A stretch of DNA of 64,000 bases from Streptomyces canus (GTDB lineage Bacteria; Actinomycetota; Actinomycetes; Streptomycetales; Streptomycetaceae), in contig NZ_JAUSYQ010000002.1 in assembly GCF_030816965.1 (NCBI RefSeq), positions 8,670,001 to 8,734,000 on the forward strand, given 5' to 3'. This document shows positions 20,392 to 30,012 of this stretch, one piece after another (the first letter of the stretch is position 1; every line of letters starts with the position of its first letter). The translations under genes and the position numbers were made by a program. Under the pieces are notes generated by a model that was not told the DNA's origin, searched no databases, and saw only the letters and a program-made list of their open reading frames with translations.

Positions 20392-21637
20392 ATGAGCGAC
20401 CGCCCCTCTCCTCTCGCCGACCCGACATCTTCTTCGCACCGGTCGAAGGCCGCCGGGACATCGTCGTCCTCGGCTCCACCGGGTCCATCGGCACCCAGGC
20501 CATCGACCTGGTCCTGCGCAACCCCGACCGCTTCCGGGTCACGGCCCTCGCCGCCTCCCGCGGCCGGGTCGGGCTGCTCGCCGAGCAGGCGCACCGGCTG
20601 AAGGTCGCCACGGTCGCCGTCGCCCGCGAGGACGTCGTGCCCGAACTGCGCGAGGCGCTGACGGGGCTCTACGGCTCCGAGGCTGACCTGCCCGAGATCC
20701 TGGCCGGCCCGGACGCCGCCACGCGGCTGGCCGCGTCGCCGTGCCACACCATCCTCAACGGCATCACCGGCTCCATCGGCCTCGCGCCGACCCTCGCCGC
20801 CCTCGAAGCCGGCCGCACCCTCGCCCTCGCCAACAAGGAGTCGCTGATCGTCGGCGGCCCCCTGGTCAAGGCGCTGGCCAAGCCCGGCCAGATCATCCCG
20901 GTTGACTCCGAGCACGCCGCCCTCTTCCAGGCACTCGCCGCCGGCACCCGCGCCGACGTCCGCAAGCTGGTCGTCACCGCCTCCGGCGGCCCCTTCCGCG
21001 GCCGGACGCGCGAAGAGGTCGCCCACGTCACCCGCGAGGACGCGCTCGCCCACCCCACCTGGGCCATGGGCCCGGTGATCACGGTCAACAGCGCGACCCT
21101 CGTGAACAAGGGCCTGGAGGTCATCGAGGCGCACCTCCTCTACGACATCCCCTTCGATCGCATCGAGGTCGTCGTCCACCCCAGTCGTACGTCCACTCGA
21201 TGGTCGAGTTCACGGACGGCTCCACCCTCGCCCAGGCCACCCCGCCCGACATGCGCGGCCCGATCGCCGTCGGCATCGGCTGGCCCGAGCGGGTCCCGGA
21301 CGCGGCCCCCGCCTTCGACTGGAGCAAGGCGTCCAGCTGGGAGTTCTTCCCGCTCGACACCGAGGCGTTCCCGTCCGTGGGCCTGGCCCGTCACGTCGGC
21401 GAACTCGGCGGCACCGCGCCCGCCGTCTTCAACGCGGCGAACGAGGAGTGCGTGGAGGCGTTCCTCGCCGGAAGGCTGCCGTTCAACGGAATCATGGATA
21501 CCGTCACGGTAGTCGTCACGGAAGACGGAGCCCCCGCCAAGGGAACCTCCCTCACGGTGCCGGACGTCCTGGAAGCGGAGACCTGGGCACGGGCCCGGGC
21601 GCTGGAAACCGCGAAGACATTCAAGGGTTGGTCATGA
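20392..21637 (+). pseudogene. dxr: 1-deoxy-D-xylulose-5-phosphate reductoisomerase, two frameshifts as read
   Basis: The family start [11 protein letters not shown] is at 20392. One base is missing near 20,425 in GACCCGAC; the body then reads [20 protein letters not shown] in another frame. NADPH motif [26 protein letters not shown] and [12 protein letters not shown] (metal/substrate) are intact. A second base is missing near 21,181: CACCCCAGTCG where CACCCCCAGTCG is expected. The C-terminal third ([34 protein letters not shown]) continues in a new frame to the stop at 21637. Both losses are single C's in C runs, so sequence error is possible. If real, the cluster has no working Dxr and must rely on another copy. 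Confidence 0.85.
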
Positions 21638-21843
21638 CCGTTATCGTCCGCACTCCGGCAAAGATCAACTTGAGGCTCTCGGTGCTTGGTCGGCGTTCCG
21701 ATAGGTACCACGAACTCGACACAGTATTCATGGCCGTCGGGATCTATGACACGGTCGAGGTTGAGCCATCCGCTGACGGCGACCAGGTCACTGTCACCGG
21801 CCCGTATGCCTCTCAGGTTCCCGTTACCGCAGACAACCTAGTA
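21634..21843 (+). pseudogene. ispE: 4-diphosphocytidyl-2-C-methyl-D-erythritol kinase, N-terminal fragment
   Basis: The ATG overlaps the dxr stop (ATGA). The 70 residues VRTPAKINLRLSVLGRRSD, YHELDTVFMAV and VPVTADNLV are the start of an IspE GHMP kinase. The match ends at 21843, where an IS701-type element begins. The ATP-binding loop and the rest are missing and do not occur elsewhere in the window. The fragment shows the operon once encoded more of the MEP pathway. Confidence 0.85.
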
Positions 21844-22863
21844 GGGCTTGGTCAGGTTCGTAGTGGTGTGGGTATGTTGCGGTGGCAGGTGGGGCAGGCG
21901 CCGGTCCAGATGGCGAGGAGTGTCTGCAGTTCGCGGACGACCTGGTAGAGGCTCAGACCTGCGCGGCGTCTTTTGGGTCTCGTGCCAGTCGTTGCAGGGT
22001 GCAGAAGGCGTGGGCGGCGGAGACGAGGGTGACGTGGTGGTGCCAGCCGCCCCAGGTGCGGCCTTCGAAGTGGGCCAGTCCCAGGGCCTGTTTCATCTCG
22101 CGGTAGTCGTGTTCGATGCGCCAGCGCAGCTTGGCCAGCCGCACCAAAGTGGCCAGGGGCATGCCGGAGGGCAGGTTCGCCAGCCAGAACTGCACCGGTT
22201 CGGGTTCGGTGGCGGGCCACTCGGCCAGCAGCCAGCGTTCGGGCAGTTCAGGACCATCGTTGGTCTGACGGACTGCGCGTCCGGCCGGGCGGATGCGCAG
22301 GGCCACGAACCGCGAGTGCATGCGTTTGAAGCCGCTGACCAACTTGCCCGGCCGGGAGCCTTCCCGCCAGGACACCGTCCTCGCAGCCGCCCGCCCTGCC
22401 GCGATGACCAGGTCTTTCACGGTCTGCGCAGGCTCGGGATACTGCATTCTCGGTGGCCGGCCGCTGCCCGCGTAGGCGGGCTGGACGGGCCGGGCGCCGG
22501 CCGGTTGAGCGGTGTGGCGGGAGGAAATGCCCACCGCGTAGGGCAGGTTGCGTTCTTCCAGGCCGTGGCGGAAGGCGGCGGCATCGCCGTATCCGGCGTC
22601 CGCGACGACCAGGGGAACGTCGACGCCCCACGACCTGCTCTCGTCGATCATGTCCAGGGCCAGCTGCCACTTCTCCACATGCCCCACTTCTGCGGGAATG
22701 CCGCAGCGCGTGCGGCGGGCGACCTTGTCCGCATCCGCCTCCGGGGAGGCGGGATCCCAGGACGCGGGCATAAACAGCCGCCAGTTCACCGCGGCCGAGG
22801 CATGATCCCGGGCCAGATGCAGCGACACCCCGACCTGGCAGTTGGTGACCTTGCCCGGGGCCC
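21844..22863 (-). pseudogene. IS701-family transposase A, N-terminus missing
   Basis: The reading frame runs from 22863 to the stop at 21953, with the IS end to 21844. Residues VTNCQVGVSLHLARDHASA, then PLVVADAGYGDAAAFRHGL and LRWRIEHDYREMKQALGLAH, are the DDE core of IS701. The N-terminal third is absent: at KVTNCQ the gene meets the terminal repeat of the ISAzo13-type element. Its other end cut ispE. A second IS701 copy (46.1-46.9 kb) is cut at the same codon by the other end of the same ISAzo13 element. Confidence 0.8.
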
Positions 22864-23892
22864 GTATTTCAATAAGTGTTCGGCAGAGGGGTGTTGGTGG
22901 GAGTCTGAGGTATGACCCCGTGTCTGTCAGGCCGCGTTGCCGCTCGTGCTCTGCGGGCCAAGTTCAATCAGATCCTGCCGCACTTCGATGAGCGCCGCCG
23001 TTGGTTGTACCTGGCCAGTGAGGCGACGGCCCTCGGCCGCGGCGGGATCGTCCGGGTCGCCGCCGCCTCCGGCACCAGCACTGCAACCATCGCGCGAGGC
23101 ATGGCCGAGTTGGCCGGTTGCTCCTCACCGACCCTGCGGGTCCGGGCTCCAGGTGCGGGCCGCAAGCGGCTGACAGACACCGACCCTGGTCTGCTGCCCG
23201 CGCTGGAGTCGCTGATCGAGCCGCACACCCGAGGCGACCCCGTCTCCCCGTTGCGGTGGACCACGCTGTCGTTACGGGCCCTGGCCTCGACCCTCACCAC
23301 ACAGGGCCACCCGGTCAGCGCTTCAACCGTCGGACACCTGCTGCACACTCTGGGCTACAGCCTGCAGGGAACCGCGAAGACGACGGAGGGCATCAGTCAT
23401 CCGGACCGCGATGCCCAGTTCTCCCACTTGAATGCCACCGCCGCCGCGTTCCTCAACGACGCCCAGCCGGTGATCAGCGTCGACACCAAGGCCAAGGAAT
23501 GGCTCGGCAACCGGGACCGGCCCGGTCGCACCTGGCGCCCGGGCAAAGACGCGATCAAGGTGGACTGCCACACGTTCACCACCAACGACCAGCCCATGGC
23601 GATCCCCTACGGGATCTACGACATTGCCAACAACAGCGGATGGGTCAACGTCGGCACCGACCACGACACCGCCCAGTTCGCGGTGGAGTCCATCCGCCGC
23701 TGGTGGCAGCACTGCGGACGGGCGGACCATCCGAATGCCAGTCGGCTCCTGATCACCGCCGACTCCGGAGGCTCCAACGACCCCCGCCGCTGGACCTGGA
23801 AAAGCAACCTTGCCACCTTCGCACGAGAGAGCGGCCTGGAGATCACGGTCTGTCACCTACCGCCGGGGACGTCGAAGTGGAACAAGATAGAG
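22859..23892 (+). pseudogene. ISAzo13-family transposase, 5' exon half
   Basis: The terminal repeat GGCCCGTATTTCAATAA begins at about 22859 and the coding part at about 22912. The protein (LRAKFNQILPHFDERRRWLY, VISVDTKAKEWLGN, PYGIYDIANNSGWVNVGTDH, LLITADSGGSN) is an ISAzo13-type DDE transposase. It ends at KWNKIE (GAG, 23892), where a group II intron begins. The matching second half, HRMFCHITANWRG onward, lies on the minus strand from 47634 down to 46936. The gene was thus broken first by the intron and then by a large inversion. Confidence 0.85.
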
Positions 23893-24496
23893 GTGCGCCA
23901 CGAGGCGCCAGTGCGCCGTGAGGCGCGGTGAATCGAAGGAGGTGCAAGACCTCCTCGCCAGGCTGTCGCAGCAGCCTGGTGGGAGCTGAGCGCAGTCCGA
24001 CCCGGGAGACGCCGGGGAGGGCGGGAAGCAGCGCTGACAAAGCCGGGACTGCCCGGAACTACCAGACGGGCCGGGTCCGGCGAGCGAGATCAGAGGGCGT
24101 ACGAGAGGAACCAGTGGTAAAGCTCCGTAAGCGTGGCACCGGCTCAAATCTGGTGGATATGGGCCGGGTTGTAGCGCACAGTCTGCTCGTTGGGCGGGCT
24201 GACTCCGTAGCCGACTTGGCGTGTCGGTGGGGAGGCCACGGCGAAAGCCTGCGGCGTAACCGTGGCGATGCTGCCGGGGCAAAGCTGGGCGCCGGACTGA
24301 TCGATCGATTCACCGTGAACACGGGAACCATCCCGCATCGCTCCCCGGGATCGGAATCCATCCGGGTTCTTGGGATAGATGCGTCGTCTGTCGAAGGCGC
24401 GGGATGGGGCGGAGGCCCCGTAGTAGTCCGAGCGGACGAGAGGTCCGTGCATGGCGAAGGGGGCCAGCAAGTCAGCAGTAAGGACGCTGGAATGCC
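23893..24496 (+). other. Group II intron, 5' part (no reverse transcriptase)
   Basis: The stretch opens with GTGCGCC, the conserved group II intron 5' end, exactly at an interrupted codon boundary of the ISAzo13 transposase. Structured GC-rich sequence follows without a gene, as in domains I-III: GGAGGTGCAAGACCTCC forms a perfect small hairpin. It ends at the left end of the ISAs1-family element. The intron 3' end is at 47,635-47,720. The region for domain IV and its reverse transcriptase is not in the window. Confidence 0.75.
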
Positions 24497-25873
24497 CAGG
24501 GCGGTTGCAAGTTCCGGGGTCGTGCGGCTGGTCGGGTTGTGACCGGTTGGGGCGCATAGCAGAGCAGGCACGGGCTTCGTGATCATTGTGGTGTCTAAGC
24601 CAGATGATCACGAGGTGGCCCGTGCCTGCTGCTGCATCCTCTCCCATTCCTGCCGTGCTGGTGAAACTGGGTCCGCTGGACACCGGCCGGATCGCCGACC
24701 TGCGCCCCTACTTCGACTCGGTGCCCGACCCGCGCTCCCGGCGGGGCCGGTGGTACTCGCTGACAGCGGTCCTGCTGGTGTGTGCCTGCGCGGTCGTCTC
24801 GGGAGCGAGGAGCATCGATGAACTCGCCGAGTGGGGCCAGCGTGCTTCAAACGCGCTCCTGACAGTGATCGGGATCCGCCGCCACCTGCTGAGATGGCGG
24901 CGCGCTCCGTCACCGGCCACGATCGGCCGTGTGCTGGGGGCTGTTGACGGTGACGCCCTGGACCGGGCGGTGGGCGCCTACCTGGCCGACCGGCACCGCG
25001 CCGCCACCGAACCCGCCCAGGCGCCGTCGCCCTCCGCGTCCGGGCGGCCCCGCGCGATCGCTGTCGACGGCAAAGCACTCAAGGGATCAGCCCGTCTCAC
25101 CGCGACGCGCCGGCACCTGCTCTCCGCGGTCACTCACGGCACCGTCGTGGCCCTCGCCCAGGTGGAGGTTGGCGCGAAGACGAACGAAACCACACACTTC
25201 CGTCCGCTGCTGGCACCCCTGGACCTGACCGGCACCGTCGTCACCTTCGACGCCCTGCACTCGGTCAAGGCAAACATCTCCTGGCTGGTCGAGACCAAGA
25301 AGGCCCACTACATCGCCGTGATCAAGACCAACCAGCCCACCGCCTACACCCAACTCGCCGCCCTGCCCTGGCAGTCCATCGCACTCCAGCACACCGCCTC
25401 CGGGACCGGACATGGACGCCACGAGTCGCGCTCGATCAAGACCTGCGGGATCGCCGACGGACTCGGCGGAATCGCCTTTCCCCACGCCCGCCTCGCCATC
25501 CGCGTCCATCGCCGCCGCCAGCAGACCGGCCGGCGTGAGACCCGTGAGAGTGTCTACGCCGTCACCAGCCTCGACGCCCATCAAGCCGGGCCCGCCGACC
25601 TGGCCGCCGCGATTCGCGGGCACTGGGGAGTGGAGAACTCCTCGCACCACATCAGGGATGTCACCTTCGCCGAGGACACCTCCACCGTCCACACCGGGAC
25701 CGCACCACGGGCCATGGCGACCCTTCGCAACCTCGCCATCGGCGTGCTGAAAACCCTCGGAGCCGACAACATCGCCAAGACCACCCGGGCGATCCGCGAC
25801 GAGCCCCAACGAGCACTCCCCATCCTGGGCATCACCAACGATTCGGACAGCTACGGAACTTGATCAAGCCCTG
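24497..25873 (+). mobile_element. ISAs1-family element, copy 1 (1,377 bp)
   Basis: Terminal repeats are CAGGGCGGTTGCAAGTTCCG at the left and, inverted, CAGGGCTTGATCAAGTTCCG at the right. An equal-length copy is at 47,721-49,097. The left flank is the group II intron and the right flank is GCCTCGCCG plus the start of an asparaginase locus. The element has no direct target repeat of its own; its right-flank 9-mer is instead repeated, inverted, beside the right end of copy 2. Confidence 0.9.
24622..25863 (+). CDS. ISAs1-family transposase, copy 1
   Basis: 413 residues from GTG 24622, preceded by GAGGTGG; an in-frame TTG at 24586 is a weaker option. Family signatures are DPRSRRGRWYSLTAVLLVCA, AIAVDGKALKGSARL (first Asp), VTFDALHSVKANISWLV (second Asp) and IRGHWGVENSSHHIRDVTF (Glu). 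Intact and identical to copy 2 as far as I compared, so probably a recent and active element. Its action is the best explanation of the inversion in this window. Confidence 0.9.
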   Translation: MPAAASSPIPAVLVKLGPLDTGRIADLRPYFDSVPDPRSRRGRWYSLTAVLLVCACAVVSGARSIDELAEWGQRASNALLTVIGIRRHLLRWRRAPSPATIGRVLGAVDGDALDRAVGAYLADRHRAATEPAQAPSPSASGRPRAIAVDGKALKGSARLTATRRHLLSAVTHGTVVALAQVEVGAKTNETTHFRPLLAPLDLTGTVVTFDALHSVKANISWLVETKKAHYIAVIKTNQPTAYTQLAALPWQSIALQHTASGTGHGRHESRSIKTCGIADGLGGIAFPHARLAIRVHRRRQQTGRRETRESVYAVTSLDAHQAGPADLAAAIRGHWGVENSSHHIRDVTFAEDTSTVHTGTAPRAMATLRNLAIGVLKTLGADNIAKTTRAIRDEPQRALPILGITNDSDSYGT

Positions 25874-25882
25874 GCCTCGCCG
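25874..25882. repeat. 9-bp target duplication, half 1 (GCCTCGCCG)
   Basis: GCCTCGCCG directly follows the right end of ISAs1-family copy 1. Its reverse complement CGGCGAGGC directly follows the right end of copy 2 at 49,098. Nine bases fits the 8-10 bp duplications known for ISAs1. Confidence 0.85.
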
Positions 25883-25970
25883 AGGACCTGCGCACCCAAG
25901 GTATTTGTTCGACCGAATGGCGAATTGCATCTTCGGATGCAGCGAGCGGATCTAGCTTCCGGGATTTCAC
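25874..25970 (-). pseudogene. Asparaginase copy 2, N-terminal fragment
   Basis: The reverse strand from a GTG at 25970 aligns with the first 32 codons of the asparaginase gene at 4006. Both share the GGGATTTCA start region, the ATGGCGAATT word and the final GCCTCGCCG. The gene is cut there by the ISAs1-family element. The rest of the gene follows, in the opposite orientation, at 49,098. Confidence 0.75.
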
Positions 25971-26391
25971 GGGCAACAGCACCTTTGGATTCTATAAAAA
26001 GAAAGAAATCAGCGACTGATGGCATATTGACCAGGCGAAGGAACTCTTTAGCCCGGTCGCTGCGGGTGTGGGATCCTCGAGGTCTGGTCTTGCGTGCCGT
26101 GGATCCGCTCGCCAAAAGGCCATGACCTGCGTTCGAAGATCGGCCGCCGATCGAAGGCGACACCTCGCTTGATCGGTCCGTGCAAGCGGCCGACATGCCT
26201 GTTGGCGTTCCCGTCGGCTGGCCGCTTCGTCTTCCTCGGTATGGAGAACAGTAGTACACCACGCACTCAGCGTCGCCAATTTGAGGAAAAATTGAGCTAT
26301 TCATCGGACGGAATGCGTCCGGTGATCCGCACCCCCCCTTGACGGCCCTCGAGGATCCATGTGGATTATTTGGAGAACCGAAAGGCCCCAC
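25971..26391. promoter_or_regulatory. Diverged copy of the asparaginase/regulator control region
   Basis: Collinear with 4007-4353 but diverged. Shared blocks include CCTCGGTATGGAGAACAGTA, GAAT-GCGTCCGGTGA and GAGGATCCATGTGGATT before the regulator start. No gene lies here. Confidence 0.4.
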
Positions 26392-26505
26392 ATGAGACTG
26401 CTTCTTGTCGAGGATGACATTCACGTGGCTCGTCCCCTCTCCGCACTCCTATCACGACATGGCTTCGAGATACTGCACGCCTGCAACGCCAAGGAGGCGC
26501 TCCAG
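26392..26505 (+). pseudogene. Response regulator paralogue, first 38 codons
   Basis: MRLLLVEDDIHVARPLSALL then HGFEILHACNAKEALQ closely matches the start of the regulator at 4354. Identity stops at GCTCCAG, inside the receiver domain and before the phospho-acceptor Asp. It cannot function. The break joins it to a stretch of unknown origin. Confidence 0.85.
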
Positions 26506-26657
26506 ATCCGTAGCTATTCAGCAGGGTGCGGCCGGTTCGCTGGCCGACTGGCATGATCGCTAGGGTGTCCGGGTGGGGGATCCCGACTGGTCCACGAAGG
26601 ACATCTGACCATCCCCTCGTAGCGTGGAGCCCGTGATTGCAGGGGAAGTTGGGGTTG
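26506..26657. other. Short unassigned stretch between a broken regulator and an IS3 end
   Basis: About 150 bp with no protein match that I recognise. It looks like an IS end (GGTGTCCGGGTGGGG, GACTGGTCCACGAAGGACA), but I cannot place the family. Confidence 0.3.
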
Positions 26658-26845
26658 TCAATCCCCTGGAAACGTAGAGGCTTTGGTTATGCGGCCCGAT
26701 CTTCCTGACTGTGCCGCTCGCGTGCTTCGATGATGATCCGTTCGAACTCTTCCGGCGGTAGCCCGTCCGCCGCGCTGTGCCTGCGCCGGGAGTTGTAGAA
26801 CGCTGTGATCCAGGTGGCGATCTTCAGGCGCGCTTCGTCAGCTGC
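26658..26845 (-). pseudogene. IS3-family OrfB, C-terminal scrap
   Basis: The reverse strand reads ATWITAFYNSRRRHSAADGL then PPEEFERIIIEARER to a stop at 26687. This is the C-terminal signature of IS3-family OrfB integrases, including the last catalytic-domain helix. Downstream lies an IS3-like right end (CTCTACGTTTCCAGGGG on the reverse strand). The upstream part has been replaced by an IS256-type fragment. Confidence 0.7.
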
Positions 26846-26997
26846 TGCAACAACCCACCTTCGCCGGTCAGCTGCAGGCCCTCGCTGCGGGCCCGGTCGA
26901 CCAGCATCGCGACGAGCTGTTCGTCCGACGCGGCCGACGGCATCGCACCACCGGCCGGCTCCTCGACGGACTCGTGCTCGATCGTCGTCTCTCTCAC
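26846..26997 (-). pseudogene. IS256-family transposase, N-terminal scrap
   Basis: From GTG 26997 the reverse strand reads EEPAGGAMPSAASDEQLVAM then LVDRARSEGLQLTGEG and LLQQLTKR. This is the N-terminus of actinobacterial IS256-type transposases. It ends abruptly in the IS3 scrap. The catalytic domain is absent. Confidence 0.65.
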
Positions 26998-27118
26998 TTG
27001 GCGTCTCTCCTTGATCAGCAGATCCGATGATTAGACACTCCCGGAGCACAGGGTCGGCCTGGCAGCGCACTCGGTGAGGCTGCCTTCGGCAGGGGCCATA
27101 CGGTGGCACCCTGCACCG

Positions 27119-29599
27119 TCATTCGGTATCAAGCACGGTGAAGTCGGCCAAAGGGCTGACCGGGAGGGTCTGTTCCGCCCAGATGGTTTTGCCCTCGGTG
27201 GTCTGGCGGGTGCCCCAGGCGGCTGTGAGCTGGGCGACCAGGAGCAGGCCACGGCCGCCTTCGTCGTAGGTGTGGGCGCGGCGCATGTGGGGGGCGGTAC
27301 CACTGGCGTCGGAGACTTCGCAAATGAGGTTTCGGTCGTGGATCAGACGCAGTTGTACGGGGGGTTCTGCGTATCGGATGGCGTTGGTGACGAGTTCGCT
27401 GACGACCAGTTCGGTGACGAAGTCGGCGTCCTCCAGTCCCCAGGCCGACAGTTGGGCACTGGCGTCCTTTCGGGCCTGGGCGACGGCGGCCGGGTCGGCG
27501 GGTATTTCCCAGGTGGCGACCCTGTTGGTGTCCAGCACTTTGGTGCGGGCGAGGAGCAGGGCGATGTCGTCGGAGGGACGGGCGAGCAGCAGGGCGGCCA
27601 GTACGGCGTCGCACAGGTCGTCCAGCCGGGCGGGCGTTTGGGCGAGGGTTTGGCACAACAGGGACAGGCTGGCGTCGATGTCCCGTTCGCGGGATTCGAG
27701 CAGCCCGTCGGTGTAGAGGGCGAGGAGGCTGCCCTCGGGCAGTTCGATGTCGGTCGCCTCGAAGGGGAGCCCGCCCAGTCCCAGCGGGGGGCCGACGGGG
27801 AGATCGAGCAGTTTCGCGGTGCCGTCGGGGGTGACCAAGGCGGGTGCCGGGTGCCCGGCCAAGGCGATCGTGCAGTGCCGGGACGTCGGGTCGTACACGG
27901 CGTACAGGCAGGTCGCGCCGACGTCTCCGGTGCTCTCGGCTCCGGGGCCCGGCGGCGGGGCGTCGTCCTGTTGGGCGGACAGGCGGGCGACGAGGTCGTC
28001 GAGGTGGGTGAGCAGTTCGTCGGGGGGCAGGTCGATGTCGGCGAGGGTGAGCACAGCGGTGCGCAGCCGCCCCATGGTGGCGGAGGCGTGGATGCCGTGG
28101 CCGACGACATCGCCGACGACGAGCGCGACCCTGGCGCCGGACAGCGGGATGACGTCGAACCAGTCCCCGCCGACCCCGGCTCGGGCACCGGCCGGCAGGT
28201 AGCGGGACTCGACCTCCACTGCGGCCTGCGCCGGCAGTGCCTGGGGCAGCAGGCTGTGCTGCAGGGTGACCGCGGTGGCGCGTTCGCGCGTGTAGCGCCG
28301 GGCGTTGTCGATGCAGACCGCCGCCCTGGCGGCCAGTTCCTCGGCCAGCACCAGGTCGTCCTCACGGAACACCTCCGGATGCCGGTGGCGGGTGAAGACC
28401 ACGACGCCCAGGGTGGCGCCGCGGGCGGTCAGGGGTACGGTCATCGCCGAGTGCATGCCGAAGTCGCGGACCGCGGCGGCCCGGCTCCGATCGTGGGCCG
28501 TCCATTCGGTGATCGCGGGGTCGGTCGCGTGGTACAGCAGAGCACGTCCCGACCTGAGACTCTCGATCGGCGGGGAACCCTCCGGATAGCTGTCCACCTC
28601 GCCCGGGGCGACGACCGCCTCGGGGGTTCCCGGGTTCACCGACCGGTGGGCGGCGCGCCGCAGTGAGACCGGGCCGTCCGGCGTGCCCGGGGGCGGCTCC
28701 TGTGCGTCGTCGAGGGAAAGGAGCAGATCGACGCTGACGAAGTCGGCGAATTCGGGGATGGCCAGGTCCGCCAGTTCCTGAGCCGTCCGCGTCACGTCCA
28801 GTGTGCTGCCGATCCGCGTACTGGCCTCCGCGAGCAGCATGAGCCGCTTACGGGCCCAGTAGTGCTCAGTTATGTCGTGGTAGGCCATACCTATGCCCTG
28901 AACACGGCCGTCCGCTTGCTTCAGTGGGGTGACGAAGTTCGCCCAGGCGTGCACGCGGCTCTCGCCAGGGGCCGGCACGTAGAGCACCGCGACCTGTGGC
29001 TCACCGGTCTCCAGCGCCCGCAGCATGACCCGCTCCAGCTTGTGCACCTCCGGATGGTCCATGCCCTCCGAAGGCCGCAGCCCGCGCATGTCGTCCTCGC
29101 TGAGGGCAAGGGAACGCCGCATGGCCTCGTTGGACCGGAGCAGGCGCAGCCCGGTGTCGAACACCCCCATGGCGCAACCCGCCGCGGCCTGCTCGTGGTG
29201 CTGGCTCACGAGAGCGTCGTCCTCGGGCTCAGGCCGCAGCCCCGTCAGCGCGGAGACCATGTACCACTCTCCGGGCCGCCCGCCGTCGGGCGCCCGTTTG
29301 TGCGCCAGGACCCTGACCTCCAAGCGGTGGCGGTCGGGGTGCCGGAGAGCGATCCTCCCGTTCCACCGGGGCAGCTGCGCGAGGGACCGCAGCTCCTCCT
29401 CATCGATCTCCTCGGCCAGCAGGCCGGCCGCTGGGCGTCCCACCATCTGCGTGGGCGAGTACCCGAGCAACTTCTCGGCCCCAGCGTTCCACGCTGTCAC
29501 GATGCCGTGTTCGTCGATGGTGACCTGTGCGCTGAGCGCCTCGTCGAGGACGTTCTCGGACGACCCCGGCACCCGGTTTCTGGCTCTGCGTCGCGCCAT
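27119..29599 (-). CDS. PAS-PAS-GAF-SpoIIE phosphatase with C-terminal ATPase domain
   Basis: 826 residues. Two PAS domains (about 15-120, VTIDEHGIVTAWNAGAEKLL; and 135-255) are followed by GAF (about 270-440, AHDRSRAAAVRDFGMHSAM) and a PP2C-type SpoIIE phosphatase (about 455-680, RAGVGGDWFDVIPLSG, VVGDVVGHG, LLALYTDGLLE). A GHKL anti-sigma-kinase-like domain follows (about 700-826, ELVVSELVTNAIRYAEPP, DEGGRGLLLVAQL). Such soluble multi-sensor proteins regulate anti-sigma-factor antagonists by dephosphorylation and phosphorylation. It is alone among IS debris; its partner proteins and signal cannot be told. The frame is intact with normal Streptomyces codon use. Confidence 0.92.
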   Translation of the reverse strand: MARRRARNRVPGSSENVLDEALSAQVTIDEHGIVTAWNAGAEKLLGYSPTQMVGRPAAGLLAEEIDEEELRSLAQLPRWNGRIALRHPDRHRLEVRVLAHKRAPDGGRPGEWYMVSALTGLRPEPEDDALVSQHHEQAAAGCAMGVFDTGLRLLRSNEAMRRSLALSEDDMRGLRPSEGMDHPEVHKLERVMLRALETGEPQVAVLYVPAPGESRVHAWANFVTPLKQADGRVQGIGMAYHDITEHYWARKRLMLLAEASTRIGSTLDVTRTAQELADLAIPEFADFVSVDLLLSLDDAQEPPPGTPDGPVSLRRAAHRSVNPGTPEAVVAPGEVDSYPEGSPPIESLRSGRALLYHATDPAITEWTAHDRSRAAAVRDFGMHSAMTVPLTARGATLGVVVFTRHRHPEVFREDDLVLAEELAARAAVCIDNARRYTRERATAVTLQHSLLPQALPAQAAVEVESRYLPAGARAGVGGDWFDVIPLSGARVALVVGDVVGHGIHASATMGRLRTAVLTLADIDLPPDELLTHLDDLVARLSAQQDDAPPPGPGAESTGDVGATCLYAVYDPTSRHCTIALAGHPAPALVTPDGTAKLLDLPVGPPLGLGGLPFEATDIELPEGSLLALYTDGLLESRERDIDASLSLLCQTLAQTPARLDDLCDAVLAALLLARPSDDIALLLARTKVLDTNRVATWEIPADPAAVAQARKDASAQLSAWGLEDADFVTELVVSELVTNAIRYAEPPVQLRLIHDRNLICEVSDASGTAPHMRRAHTYDEGGRGLLLVAQLTAAWGTRQTTEGKTIWAEQTLPVSPLADFTVLDTE

Positions 29600-30012
29600 T
29601 GGTGCTCATCTCCTACGGAGATCTTCACCGCCTTCAGCGTGTGGTGGCCAGACTCGCGCCCCAGCCGACCGCGGCTGTACATTCGCATTATGGCCTCGTG
29701 ACTCATCCGCTGACCCCAACGGTACGCCGTCCATTCCCACCGGCCGCGACAACGCCCGACGTCGCAGAAGGTGCGGCGGCCAGGTCGATCAGGACGAGTG
29801 TCGCAAGCGCCTGACGATCGGCCCATCCGGGCGGCTGACTCCCGTCCGGGTCCCGCGGGGTTTTCCCCGGTCGACCGGGGAAAACGGGGACTGAAGCGAT
29901 CGGTGGCCTCAGACGCGGCCCGGGTCCCTCCGGGGATCGTCTCCGCAGGCGCCGACCGGCACGGATCACCGCTGCTCGGCCCCACCCTCGAAGCAACGAA
30001 AGCCCAGTTAGG
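29600..30012. other. Intergenic 0.4 kb with a long palindrome
   Basis: No recognisable gene. It is the upstream region of the SpoIIE-type phosphatase gene and holds the 26-bp palindrome at 29,860-29,885. Confidence 0.5.
29860..29885. promoter_or_regulatory. Perfect 26-bp palindrome, possible operator
   Basis: The sequence is TTTTCCCCGGTCGACCGGGG followed by AAAA, with one more G-C pair outside. It reads the same on both strands. It lies 260 bp before the phosphatase gene start, in its upstream region. It could be a dimer-binding site or a bidirectional terminator stem (no spacer loop favours the former). Confidence 0.4.

Noticed and set aside
27074..28666. A 530-residue plus-strand frame opposite the SpoIIE-type gene
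   Set aside because: Gly/Gln-rich antisense shadow with no domain.
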